A stretch of 64,000 nt of DNA from Mastigocoleus sp. MO_188.B34 (GTDB lineage: Bacteria > Cyanobacteriota > Cyanobacteriia > Cyanobacteriales > Nostocaceae). Below the pieces are notes generated by a model. It saw nothing but the letters and a program-made list of their open reading frames with translations. It made no database searches and was not told where the DNA came from. Made by a program: the position numbers and the translations under genes. Positions within the stretch are counted from its first letter, which is position 1; each line of letters opens with the position of its first letter. Shown here in pieces: positions 27,381 through 36,127 of the stretch. The stretch is from NCBI RefSeq assembly GCF_030065675.1, contig NZ_JASJDK010000008.1, forward strand, positions 1 to 64,000, read 5' to 3'.

Positions 27381-28985
27381 ATGACCACAACCCAACAAAA
27401 AGAGAAAAAAAGTCAAAGTCAGCGGACTGTCGCAGATTTAGTAGAAGACATCCAGAGTCTCACCACAGAAATCCAAGAATTATATTGCTTAGACGAGGTT
27501 CCTTGGGTGATTGGATATTCTGGTGGTAAAGATAGTACCGCGACCTTACAACTAGTTTGGAATGCGATCGCGCAACTACCACCGGAAAAGCGCACCAAAA
27601 CGATACATGTAATTACCACAGATACCCTGGTGGAAAATCCCTACGTTTCCCAATGGGTAAAGAATTCTTTGAAGCAAATGAAAGTAGCAGTTGAGGAAAA
27701 ACAATTACCTTTTGAACCTCATTTACTGCAACCAGAAACCAAAGATACATTTTGGGTGGGTTTAATTGGTAAAGGTTACCCAGCACCCCGGGGAAAATTT
27801 CGCTGGTGTACCGAACGTCTGAAAATTAGTCCCTCGAATCGGTTTATTCGCGATGTGATTCGTACCAATGGTGAAGCAATTTTGGTTTTGGGAATTCGTA
27901 AAGCTGAGAGTACCAGACGTGCGAACAGAATGAAAAAATGGGAAGAAAAACGAGTCCGCGAGCGTCTCAGTCCCAACATGAATTTACCGAATTCCTTAGT
28001 TTACAGCCCAGTTGAAGATTGGCGCAACGACGAAGTTTGGCTATATCTCATGCAGTGGGAAAATCCTTGGGGGTATAGCAACAAAGATTTATTTACCATG
28101 TACAGAGGTGCGAGTGCAGATAATGAATGTCCTCTAGTAGTAGATACATCAACTCCAAGTTGTGGTAGTTCTCGGTTTGGTTGTTGGGTTTGTACCTTGG
28201 TGAGTCAGGATAAATCATTATCAGCGATGATTCAAAATGACGAAGAGAAAGAATGGTTACAACCCCTACTAGATTTTCGTAAAGAATTAGACATTGAAGA
28301 AGGTCGTAAAAGAAGAGATTTTCGCCGTAGAAGTGGAGATGTTCAACTGTACGAACGCAACATAGAAGGTGACATTTCCGTCGAACCAATTCCGGGTCCT
28401 TACCTTAAAGAAGCTAGGGAAGATTGGTTAAGAAAACTTCTCACGATGCAAAAACAATTGCGTAGTACTGCGCCGGAAAATATGCGCGATATTACTATAA
28501 TTACCACAGAAGAATTGAGTGAAATTCGTAGGATTTGGCTCGAAGAAAGACATGAGTTTGATGATAGTGTACCCAGGATTTATCAAGAAGTGACTGGAGA
28601 AGAATTTATCGATCCCCGACCTGGTGCTGACTACAGTTTACTAGGTAGTGATGAATGGGCGGTATTGGAGGAAATTTGTGATGGCGACGGAATGCATTTA
28701 GAATTAATGGCGAAATTATTAGATACAGAACGTCAATATCGTAAAAAATCTCGTCGCGTGGGAATTTATGAAGCATTAGAAGGTTGTTTTAGAAGTAGTT
28801 CTCGGACTCCAGAAGAAGCAATAAAAAATGCTCATTTCAAAAGAGATTTAAAAGATGCTGTTGATAAAGGAGACGTCGCAAAAGTCAAACAGCTAACTTT
28901 GGGAGATGCAGTAGAACAAGAGGAAAATGAAAGTAAAGTTCCGGATTGGGCGAGTATGAAGTTTAAGAAGAAAAAGAAGAAATAA
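27381..28985 (+). CDS. dndC: DNA phosphorothioation protein DndC (PAPS reductase-like)
   Basis: DndC is the ATP-pyrophosphatase and Fe-S protein that activates the DNA backbone for sulfur insertion. The 534-residue protein shows the PP-loop SGGKDST at residues 47-53, FRWCTERLKI, LVLGIRKAEST, and the cysteine cluster TPSCGSSRFGCWVCTLVSQD expected to bind 4Fe-4S. The C-terminus ends in a Lys tail (KFKKKKKK). It opens the plus-strand dnd series, with a 14-bp repeat array in its leader. The stop is followed by heptamer repeats, and dndD starts 158 bases later. Confidence 0.95.
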   Translation: MTTTQQKEKKSQSQRTVADLVEDIQSLTTEIQELYCLDEVPWVIGYSGGKDSTATLQLVWNAIAQLPPEKRTKTIHVITTDTLVENPYVSQWVKNSLKQMKVAVEEKQLPFEPHLLQPETKDTFWVGLIGKGYPAPRGKFRWCTERLKISPSNRFIRDVIRTNGEAILVLGIRKAESTRRANRMKKWEEKRVRERLSPNMNLPNSLVYSPVEDWRNDEVWLYLMQWENPWGYSNKDLFTMYRGASADNECPLVVDTSTPSCGSSRFGCWVCTLVSQDKSLSAMIQNDEEKEWLQPLLDFRKELDIEEGRKRRDFRRRSGDVQLYERNIEGDISVEPIPGPYLKEAREDWLRKLLTMQKQLRSTAPENMRDITIITTEELSEIRRIWLEERHEFDDSVPRIYQEVTGEEFIDPRPGADYSLLGSDEWAVLEEICDGDGMHLELMAKLLDTERQYRKKSRRVGIYEALEGCFRSSSRTPEEAIKNAHFKRDLKDAVDKGDVAKVKQLTLGDAVEQEENESKVPDWASMKFKKKKKK

Positions 28986-28986
28986 G

Positions 28987-29140
28987 AAGTCAGTAGTCAG
29001 GAGTTAGGACAGACCGCGCTCTAACGAGCGTTAGCGGAGCGGGGCGTAAGCACAGCAGGAGTCAGGAGTCAGAAGTCAGAAGAAGTTTATTATCCGGATT
29101 ACCAATTACCAATTACCCATTACCAATTACCAATTACCAA
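28987..29140. repeat. STRR arrays in the dndC-dndD gap
   Basis: GAAGTCA/GGAGTCA heptamers lie at 28987-29008 and 29056-29083, with a GC-rich fragment (CTAACGAGCGTTAGCGGAGC) between them, and ATTACCA/ATTACCC heptamers run from 29098 to 29140 right up to the dndD start. Such arrays are usual in Nostocales, but dnd genes are normally tightly packed. Confidence 0.8.
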
Positions 29141-29143
29141 AGC

Positions 29144-31135
29144 ATGAAATTCCTCGAACTAGTCCTAAAAAACTTCGGACCATATTCTGGCGAACAAGTT
29201 ATTAATCTCGATCCTAAAACTGACGATGAAAATTTACGTCCAATAGTATTATTGGGTGGGATGAATGGTGGGGGAAAAACCACCTTAATGGATGCTATTC
29301 GTCTCGCACTTTACGGTCATCGCGCCCAATGTTCTACTCGGGGTAATTTAAGTTATAGTGATTTCCTTTCTCAATGCGTTAATAGTCACGCCCAACCTTT
29401 TGAGAAAACCCAAATTGAATTAGCTTTTGAACATATTGAAAATAACCAACCTGTAAAATACAGAATAGTTAGAAATTGGTCCAAACAACCTAAAGACGGT
29501 AAAGATAGTTTGGGGATTTTTGGTGAAGAAGATAAAACTTGGGGTATTGATACTTTAACTAATATTTGGGATGAATATATTGAAAATCTTTTACCATTAG
29601 GTATTTCTAATTTATTTTTATTTGATGGTGAACAAGTTAAAGAATTAGCAGAACAGGATGTTCCTCCTGCAGCAGTTACTGAAGCAATTCGAGCATTATT
29701 AGGTTTAGAATTAGCCGAACGTTTAGCAATTGATATTGATATATTAGTTAACCGCAAGCGCAAAGAATTAGCAGATACAAAAGATTTAGCAAATCTCGAA
29801 GAAATTGAAGCACAATTACAACAGTTACAAACAGAATATGATGTAGAGACGCGCCATGGCGCGTCTCTACAGGAAGAATTAAAAACAGCAGAAAAAAATC
29901 AACAATCGGCATTTGATAAATTTGTTTCCGATGGTGGTAAGATTGCTGGTGAACGCGATCGGCTGGAAAAACAAAAAGTAGCAAAAGCTGATGAATTAGA
30001 AAATGCTCGCGAATCAATGTCCGAACTAGCAGCGAGTGCTTTACCCTTGACATTAGTTGAAGACCTATTAACACAAGCACAGAGACAAGGGGAAAAAGAA
30101 GTTAAAATCCAACAAGCCCAAATGGCGCGGGAAATTTTAGAAGAACGAGATAAACGTTTACTTGCTTGGATTAACCAACAAGAAGTTTTAGCTACCAAAA
30201 TCGATGAAATCAAAAAATTTCTCGAACAAGATGTCGATACATTAAATTCTAGTTTTTTACAAGGACAAGCATCTTGGTTGTTAACAGACGCCGAAACTTT
30301 GAGTCAACTGGGAAATATTCTTTACTATTTACAAAATTCAGAAAAACTCGCCAAACAACAACTTACTAGTCTAAAAAATAAAGAAGAAGAAATTATCAAC
30401 CTCGAAAGACAAATCCAAAGAGCAGCAGAACCCGAAGAATATAAAAAATTAGTGACAACACTTCAAGAGTCACAAGATAAAGTTGCTCAACTCAAAGCCA
30501 AACTCGAAACAACAAATCATCGACTCACAGAATTAGCAGATAGCATCAATAAAACCAAAAAAAGCTTACAGGAATATAGCGTTGAAAATATTGATCGCCG
30601 AAATCGAGAACATATCATAGCCGCATCAGCAAAAGTTCAAGAAACCCTGAAAATTTTCCGGGAAAAACTTACATTACGCAAACTCAACAAACTTGAAATT
30701 GAAGTAACAGAATGTTTTCGTTACCTACTCCATAAATCAGATCTAGTACACCGTATCGCCATAGATACAAATACTTTCAGCCTTTCCCTCTATAACCAAG
30801 CAGGAAAAACAGTACCCAAACATCGCCTTTCAGCAGGAGAAAAACAACTACTTGCGATCGCATTTTTATGGGGATTAGCCCGCGTATCTGGACGTAGCTT
30901 ACCAGTTGCGATTGACACTCCCCTTGGACGTTTAGATTCTTCTCACCGCACTAACTTAGTTGAAAGATACTTTCCTTCAGCTTCCCATCAAGTAATATTA
31001 CTTTCCACCGACACCGAAATCGGCGAAAGAGAAATCAAAACTCTGCGTCAAAACGAAGCGATCGCCCACGAATATCTTCTTAAATACGATCCAAAATCGC
31101 GTCAAACAACAGTAAAAGAGGGGTATTTTTGGTGA
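29144..31135 (+). CDS. dndD: DNA phosphorothioation protein DndD (SMC-like ATPase)
   Basis: The 663-residue protein is an SMC/RecN-like ATPase: Walker A GGMNGGGKTT (residues 38-47), Q-loop region, a long coiled coil (about 190-500), signature LSAGEKQLL (about 562-570), Walker B LPVAIDTPLGRLD, and D-loop/H-loop HQVILLSTD. DndD is thought to nick or remodel DNA during sulfur insertion. Residues 234-242 (VETRHGASL) inside the first coiled-coil arm are encoded by a perfect 28-bp palindrome of the dispersed hairpin family, inserted in frame, so the protein remains full length. The dndE gene follows after an opposite-strand gene. Confidence 0.94.
   Translation: MKFLELVLKNFGPYSGEQVINLDPKTDDENLRPIVLLGGMNGGGKTTLMDAIRLALYGHRAQCSTRGNLSYSDFLSQCVNSHAQPFEKTQIELAFEHIENNQPVKYRIVRNWSKQPKDGKDSLGIFGEEDKTWGIDTLTNIWDEYIENLLPLGISNLFLFDGEQVKELAEQDVPPAAVTEAIRALLGLELAERLAIDIDILVNRKRKELADTKDLANLEEIEAQLQQLQTEYDVETRHGASLQEELKTAEKNQQSAFDKFVSDGGKIAGERDRLEKQKVAKADELENARESMSELAASALPLTLVEDLLTQAQRQGEKEVKIQQAQMAREILEERDKRLLAWINQQEVLATKIDEIKKFLEQDVDTLNSSFLQGQASWLLTDAETLSQLGNILYYLQNSEKLAKQQLTSLKNKEEEIINLERQIQRAAEPEEYKKLVTTLQESQDKVAQLKAKLETTNHRLTELADSINKTKKSLQEYSVENIDRRNREHIIAASAKVQETLKIFREKLTLRKLNKLEIEVTECFRYLLHKSDLVHRIAIDTNTFSLSLYNQAGKTVPKHRLSAGEKQLLAIAFLWGLARVSGRSLPVAIDTPLGRLDSSHRTNLVERYFPSASHQVILLSTDTEIGEREIKTLRQNEAIAHEYLLKYDPKSRQTTVKEGYFW
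29843..29870. repeat. Perfect 28-bp palindrome inside dndD, copy 4 of the hairpin family
   Basis: GTAGAGACGCGCCA is followed immediately by its exact reverse complement TGGCGCGTCTCTAC. The reading frame is kept. The same arms flank the element at 24850-24902. Confidence 0.95.
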
Positions 31136-31167
31136 TGGGTAATTGGTAATTGGTAATGGGTAATTGT
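31136..31167. repeat. STRR at the dndD 3' end
   Basis: GGTAATT/GGTAATG heptamers directly follow the dndD stop. They are complementary to the ATTACCA arrays before dndD and before dndE, so transcripts could pair. Confidence 0.7.
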
Positions 31168-31545
31168 TTATGAATTAGTTTGATTACCGATTGAGTTTAA
31201 GTAAGCATTTAGTTTTGGGGATAATTCATCGATAATTGATTTGAGAATATTTACTTGTTCACCTGTTAATAATTTACGTTTATAAGCTAATCTCATCCAA
31301 TGAATCGTCTCATTTAGAGAACCTCTAGCTATTTTAATAAAACGTTTATTGTCTTGAAAGTTATAACGTCCTCTACCTTCTGCTATATTAGCCCCAATGC
31401 TATCTGCAGCACGGACCATTTGCTTACCAATAGTGTTTTTAGAAAAATAATCCCAAAATATAACTATTTTCCAAATTTCATTAGCCAAATTTTCTGCTAA
31501 TTTATATACTTCTAATTTTTCAAAATCAGGTCTTCCCATTCCCAA
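31168..31545 (-). CDS. Four-helix bundle protein (S23/TIGR02436 family)
   Basis: The 125-residue protein reads GRPDFEKLEVYKLAENLANE, QMVRAADSIGANIAEGRGR, RFIKIARGSLNETIHWMRLA, and LSPKLNAYLNSI, the classic pattern of the small four-helix-bundle family first found in 23S rRNA intervening sequences and related to retroelement accessory proteins. Function is unknown. It lies on the minus strand between dndD and dndE, an unusual place. An alternative start is the second Met (MGRPDF). It is flanked on both sides by heptamer repeats, which suggests it came in as a mobile or recombining unit. Confidence 0.85.
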   Translation of the reverse strand: MGMGRPDFEKLEVYKLAENLANEIWKIVIFWDYFSKNTIGKQMVRAADSIGANIAEGRGRYNFQDNKRFIKIARGSLNETIHWMRLAYKRKLLTGEQVNILKSIIDELSPKLNAYLNSIGNQTNS

Positions 31546-31570
31546 TTTCCAAATTTACTTTCTCAACTCA

Positions 31571-31611
31571 TAATTCCCAATTACCCATTACCCATTACCA
31601 ATTACCAATCC
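31571..31611. repeat. STRR upstream of dndE
   Basis: About six ATTACCC/ATTACCA heptamers run to within three bases of the dndE ATG, covering the place where a ribosome binding site would lie. Confidence 0.75.
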
Positions 31612-31613
31612 CC

Positions 31614-32000
31614 ATGGAAACCCCAATCGAACGCATTCGTCTTTCCCAAACCGCTAAAGAGCAACTAATTAAACTCAAACGTCTAACCAAAATCGATCAA
31701 TGGAATATTTTGTGTAGATGGGCTTTATGTCGCTCCCTAGCAGAACCAACCCCACCCTCACCTATAGCAATTCCCCAAGATAGTAATGTGGAAATGACAT
31801 GGCGCGTATTCGGTGGGGAAATCTCTGATATGCTGCTGCTAGCGCTCAAACAACGCTGTTATAACGATGGTTTGACTATCGATAAAGAAACTCTCGCAAC
31901 CCAACTTCGTCTCCACCTACATCGCGGTATCAGTTACTTATCAGGCGATCCAAATATCAAGAAAATTGAAGATTTGATTGAATTAGCCACCAAAAATTGA
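31614..32000 (+). CDS. dndE: DNA phosphorothioation protein DndE
   Basis: The 128-residue protein begins PIERIRLSQTAKEQLIKLKR, continues IDQWNILCRWALCRSLAEP, then MTWRVFGGEISDMLLLALKQR and LHLHRGISYLSGD, matching the DndE family, a small protein reported to bind nicked DNA in the modification complex. Length is normal. It is separated from dndD by the opposite-strand four-helix gene but keeps the plus-strand orientation. The methyltransferase-like gene follows 65 bases later. Confidence 0.92.
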   Translation: METPIERIRLSQTAKEQLIKLKRLTKIDQWNILCRWALCRSLAEPTPPSPIAIPQDSNVEMTWRVFGGEISDMLLLALKQRCYNDGLTIDKETLATQLRLHLHRGISYLSGDPNIKKIEDLIELATKN

Positions 32001-32065
32001 AAAATGGGTAATTACCAATCACCAATAAACAAGATTAAATTGGTGTCTACAAACTGTCTGAACTG

Positions 32066-33526
32066 ATGTCAGAAGCTACTGTAATTGAACGTCACAAAGC
32101 TGCGATTCATCGTAATGATATATCCCGTCCAGTCAAGCTAGCAATTGAATTAGAAGTTCTTACCAAAGAAACAAGCTTTTTTGATTATGGATGCGGACAT
32201 GGTGGTGATATCAAACGACTGAAGCATTTAGGTTATAAAAGTAAAGGTTGGGACCCTTATTACGACCCGAAAAAACGCCGGGTTAATTCTGATATTGTTA
32301 ATTTAGGATACGTTTTAAACGTAATTGAAGACCCTGAAGAACGTTGTGAAGCTTTATTAAAAGCTTGGGAATTAACTAATAAAGTTTTAATTGTTTCTGC
32401 ACAAGTTTTAGTTAATGCTCCCAATAGCAAAACTCAACTTCCCTATGGTGATGGTATTGTCACATCTCGCAATACTTTCCAGAAATATTATGACCAAGAA
32501 GAACTGAAAAAATTTATTGATGAAGTTCTCAAAGTCGATGCAATACCTGTTGGATTAGGAATTTATTTTGTATTTCGAGATGATAATCAAAAAGAAAGCT
32601 TTCGTCTTGAATGGTTTCGTTCCGGTGCGATCGCACCAAGAATTAGAATTGCTGGTAAAAAATTTGAAGATTACAAAGAATTACTAGCACCATTAATAAA
32701 ATTTTATACTAAACGGGGTAGACTCCCAGTTAAAGAAGAATTAGCACCACAAGATGAAGAAAAAATCTTATTAGAAATTGGTAGCTTTCGTAAAGCATTC
32801 AAATTAATTTTACAAGCAACCGACGAAGCAGAATGGGATGCGATCGCTTACCGTCGTTCTTTAGATATTCAAGTTTATCTCGCACTCACCCAATTTGAAA
32901 AACGTCCGAAATTTAGTGAGTTACCTTCAGAAATTCGTCATGACATCAAAGCATTTTTTGGAACTTATCAAGATGCTTGTGAAGTCGGCGATCGCAAACT
33001 ATTTAGCTTGGGGCAAACAGAAGTATTAAAAGCTGCCTGCAAAAAAAGTAAAATCGGTAAATGTACTCGCGGTGCTCTTTATGTTCATTTTTCTGCGCTT
33101 GGGGAACTAGATCCTATCCTGCGAATTTATGAAGGTTGTGCAAGTCGTAATTTTGGACGTGCAGAAGGTGCAACTCTAATTAAACTTTGTATTGATGAAC
33201 CGCGAATATCTTACTTATTTTATCCAGATTTTGATGTAGACCCCCATCCAGCATTAAAAGCAAGTATCAGCATTCACTTACAAACATTTAAAGTAACTCG
33301 TAGCGATTATTCAACTAGAATAAATCCACCAATATTGCATCGTAAAGAAACTTTTGTTACTACCAATTATCCACGTTACGAAGAATTTGCCGAGCTTACG
33401 AGAAAAGAAGTTGAATTGGGACTTCTGGACCAAAAAAGCGAAATAGGTACCCGTAGAGGTTGGGAAAAATGCTTAGCAGAAAAAAACGTAGAAATTAAAG
33501 GACATCAGATATCAGTTCATGACTAA
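32066..33526 (+). CDS. Phosphorothioation-associated putative methyltransferase
   Basis: The 486-residue protein carries a SAM-binding motif FFDYGCGHGGDIKRLKHLGY (about residues 37-56) with the acidic residue after the second strand (KGWDPYYDP), and SDIVNLGYVLNVIED. This matches the family of putative methyltransferases found with dnd genes (TIGR04096 as I remember it). The substrate is unknown. It is the last gene of the plus-strand dnd series. The stop TAA at 33524-33526 lies within a dispersed GC-rich repeat starting at 33521, so the natural C-terminus may have been altered by that insertion. Confidence 0.87.
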   Translation: MSEATVIERHKAAIHRNDISRPVKLAIELEVLTKETSFFDYGCGHGGDIKRLKHLGYKSKGWDPYYDPKKRRVNSDIVNLGYVLNVIEDPEERCEALLKAWELTNKVLIVSAQVLVNAPNSKTQLPYGDGIVTSRNTFQKYYDQEELKKFIDEVLKVDAIPVGLGIYFVFRDDNQKESFRLEWFRSGAIAPRIRIAGKKFEDYKELLAPLIKFYTKRGRLPVKEELAPQDEEKILLEIGSFRKAFKLILQATDEAEWDAIAYRRSLDIQVYLALTQFEKRPKFSELPSEIRHDIKAFFGTYQDACEVGDRKLFSLGQTEVLKAACKKSKIGKCTRGALYVHFSALGELDPILRIYEGCASRNFGRAEGATLIKLCIDEPRISYLFYPDFDVDPHPALKASISIHLQTFKVTRSDYSTRINPPILHRKETFVTTNYPRYEEFAELTRKEVELGLLDQKSEIGTRRGWEKCLAEKNVEIKGHQISVHD

Positions 33527-33549
33527 CGCCACGCCCTTACGGTCTACAG
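33521..33549. repeat. Dispersed repeat GACTAACGCCACGCCCTTAC type, copy 2
   Basis: The sequence is the same as 5437-5465 apart from two bases and provides the stop codon of the methyltransferase gene. It is followed by AACAGTT heptamers. Confidence 0.75.
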
Positions 33550-34386
33550 TTAACAGTTAACAGTTATCATATAATCTCCCAATTCCCATTACGATATAGC
33601 GCTAACCTTAACGCTACGTTTTACCAGTCACCAATACTGATGACTGTTCTTCTTGTGATGTGCTACAACGAATTGATTCCACACACAATATAAGAGAACA
33701 TTACTTCTTTTCAAACCCCATAATCTCTATGTATTGTAGGCGCACGCTCAACACTTTCATTAAACTCAAAACTTCTATTAAAATTTCGTTTCAACCCATG
33801 CTATTGAGATTTAAGTTGATACAGCAAAGTCAGCACAGATGACCTTTATTGTTTATCATGAATTGCGAACGGTACACGTGAAGGATATTTAGCACACTAC
33901 AACTAACAAGCAACTTGAGCTAATATGCTTTACTATTCAAAAATATTAGAATAATCTTTACTTTTATGGAAGCTTAAGATTAATACAAACCACGTAAATT
34001 TTTCTTTTTATGACGAAGTTTACAGAACTCAAAAACCTCACTACGTAGTTTGGTATTAACTATAAATCTTATTATCCAATCCAAATATTTATAAGTTCGA
34101 ATAAAAATAATGATGTAAATCGGTGAATGATTTTGCTACAGCCTTTATAGAAAAACAATGTGTATCTAATATTCTGTTATGTTACTTTCTCCTAAAACTG
34201 GAAATTGTTTGCATTGAACAATTGGGGATTATCTTTTATTGTTGAATTCTTTGCTTGTTTAATTAACTTTATCGTTCCAGTATTAGATAAAACATAATTA
34301 GATTAATATTCCTGGTTATTATATTCATTTGTAAGTAATTTGATAATAGTCACAATAGCAGAATTTAATAATAAGTAAAATTATTT
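33550..34386. other. Large AT-rich intergenic region after the dnd locus
   Basis: No gene is supported here. A 60-codon frame at 33660-33842 has no recognisable features. The region marks the right border of the defence island; I see no direct repeats that would serve as att sites. Confidence 0.5.
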
Positions 34387-34800
34387 ATGATTAAGAAAAC
34401 TACTACTTTTATTTCTACTGTGATCCTTTCATTTACTGGTGTCTTACTAGGTTACGTTGTCTCCCAGTTGATTTTAGGATACATGCAGTTGAACTTAGTT
34501 ACATCTTTAGGAACCTTCAGCCTAATTGTAATTTTTGGAACGATTTATTATCTTTTATTTTGGGAAATTAAACAAAGCAAATCGCTGAAATTACAGCAAG
34601 AAAGAGGTATTGAAAGAGAAAAGCCCATGCGCGATAGTCATTATAGAACCAGATTGATTGAGATGTTAGATGGTGACGTCGAAGAAGCAGAACGTCGATT
34701 TAACAAAGTTAAACAAGAATATGACCCCGACATGCCGGAAAATTTTTATTGGGAAAAAGCTTTATCTCACTTCAAACGCGAACAAGCCGGTTGGGATTAG
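34387..34800 (+). CDS. Hypothetical two-helix membrane protein
   Basis: The 137-residue protein has two hydrophobic segments (about 8-30 and 39-58: ISTVILSFTGVLLGYVVSQL and FSLIVIFGTIYYLLFW) and a charged cytoplasmic tail with a helix MLDGDVEEAERRFNKVKQEY and a tryptophan end (HFKREQAGWD). The pattern looks like a conserved cyanobacterial hypothetical protein; I do not recognise a function. The TAG stop runs into a GGGGACT-type repeat. Confidence 0.65.
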   Translation: MIKKTTTFISTVILSFTGVLLGYVVSQLILGYMQLNLVTSLGTFSLIVIFGTIYYLLFWEIKQSKSLKLQQERGIEREKPMRDSHYRTRLIEMLDGDVEEAERRFNKVKQEYDPDMPENFYWEKALSHFKREQAGWD

Positions 34801-35145
34801 GTTGGGGATTGGCGGATGGCGACTGGGGACTGGGGACTGGGGACTGGGTATTGGTGACTGGAAATAATAATAAGTAATGTTAGCGCCTAGCGTTAGCGTA
34901 CCGTAGGTATTGCGGGGCGCGTAAGCGCACAGTAATGAGTAATGAGTTAATAATCCCTAATCTCTAATCCCTACATGGCTAACGCCACGCAATACCTAGA
35001 GGCTTCGCCGACGCCGCAGGCTCTAGCTGCGCTACCTTGCGGATCCGGTACGCTTACGCTAGGCGCTAACGCCAATCCCCAATCCCTCTTTTAACAAAAC
35101 TTTAGGTATCATGTTACGGTAGGGTATCTTAGTTTCTAAATTCGT
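34801..35145. repeat. Repeat-filled gap (GGGGACT STRR and GC-rich repeats)
   Basis: GGGGACTG units (34829-34848) are followed by TTAGCGCCTAGCGTTAGCGT fragments and, at 34996-35026, the 31-base inverted repeat CTAGAGGCTTCGCCGACGCC to GCAGGCTCTAG. Most of this 345-base gap is repeat-derived. Confidence 0.7.
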
Positions 35146-35334
35146 ATGTCTATATTTCGTCAGTACATCGCTCCCTTACTAGTAGTGCTGATATTTGTTT
35201 GCGCTCTGGTTGCAGTTAGTGCTCGAATCTTTTTACCTTCAGATATGGCTGCACCAGCACCTATTGAAACTGATGGGGAAGTTGGATTGTCCTTACGGGG
35301 ACAAGCTCTTGCTTTTTATGCTCCGGAGTTATAA
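35146..35334 (+). CDS. Small one-helix membrane protein
   Basis: The 62-residue protein has one membrane helix (APLLVVLIFVCALVAVSARI) and a short polar tail (PAPIETDGEVGLSLRGQALA). It looks like a conserved small cyanobacterial membrane protein, perhaps a thylakoid or photosystem accessory protein, but I cannot name it. It is 113 bases upstream of a GNAT gene on the same strand. Confidence 0.6.
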   Translation: MSIFRQYIAPLLVVLIFVCALVAVSARIFLPSDMAAPAPIETDGEVGLSLRGQALAFYAPEL

Positions 35335-35447
35335 AAAACTAACTACAAAAAATAGTAAATTCAATTAATATTTCAATTTATCACTAGTTATTGGTCATCA
35401 GTCAGTGGATAAATGACAAATGACAGATGAAATATAACAAATGATAG

Positions 35448-35966
35448 ATGACAAAACAAATTTTACCTGGATACCAAATTCGTTCTGGTTCTACCTTGGA
35501 TCGAGCGCTGTTGGTTAAGTTTATGCGGCTAACTTATCAAGATATGTTTCCCCAGCAAGACTTTTCTCATCTAGCGCAAACAGTCGAACAGTATTTATCG
35601 CCGCAAACACCTCTATGGTGGGTTGATTTTGTTGGAGAAACAGGAAATAACACAAATAGAAAAGAGTATTCCTCCATTTCTTTGTCTTCTCCAGTAGGAT
35701 GTTTATGGATCGGGAATGCTGTCGATCAAGTTTCCGGAAATCGTCATGCTCATATCTTTTTGGTTTATGTTGTGCCCCAACATCGTCGACGTGGTATAGG
35801 TACTGCTTTAATGGAACACGCCCAACACTGGGCAAAAGAACGGGGCGATCGCCAAATTGGCTTACAGGTTTTTCCGGCAAACACAGCAGCATTAAATCTT
35901 TATCATCATTTGGGTTATCAAACTCAGTCACTGTGGATGATAAAATCTTTGCATATTGAAGATTAA
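35448..35966 (+). CDS. GNAT N-acetyltransferase
   Basis: The 172-residue protein carries the GNAT core: HIFLVYVVPQHRRRGIGTAL with the acetyl-CoA loop RRRGIG, then WAKERGDRQIGLQVFPANTA and LNLYHHLGYQTQSLWMIKSL. It resembles RimI-like acetyltransferases. Substrate unknown. The start ATG follows a stretch of TGACAAATGACAGATG repeats, so a slightly different start is possible. Confidence 0.85.
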   Translation: MTKQILPGYQIRSGSTLDRALLVKFMRLTYQDMFPQQDFSHLAQTVEQYLSPQTPLWWVDFVGETGNNTNRKEYSSISLSSPVGCLWIGNAVDQVSGNRHAHIFLVYVVPQHRRRGIGTALMEHAQHWAKERGDRQIGLQVFPANTAALNLYHHLGYQTQSLWMIKSLHIED

Positions 35967-36127
35967 ATTGATAGAAAATTTAAGTTGATAAAAAATTTAT
36001 TTATCCTGCCACAGGATAATAGTTATACGGTTGCTACTGAGTAACACATACAATAAAGCTATTATCCGTACAGGATTTTATGTTGTTTTGGGGATGTTAC
36101 AAAATCATCTCAATTTACCATTGAAAT

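Noticed and set aside
33660-33842. 60-codon plus-strand frame after the dnd methyltransferase
   Set aside because: Low-complexity, unrecognised and without a ribosome site.
35521-35931. 136-codon minus-strand frame
   Set aside because: It is antisense to a well-supported GNAT gene.
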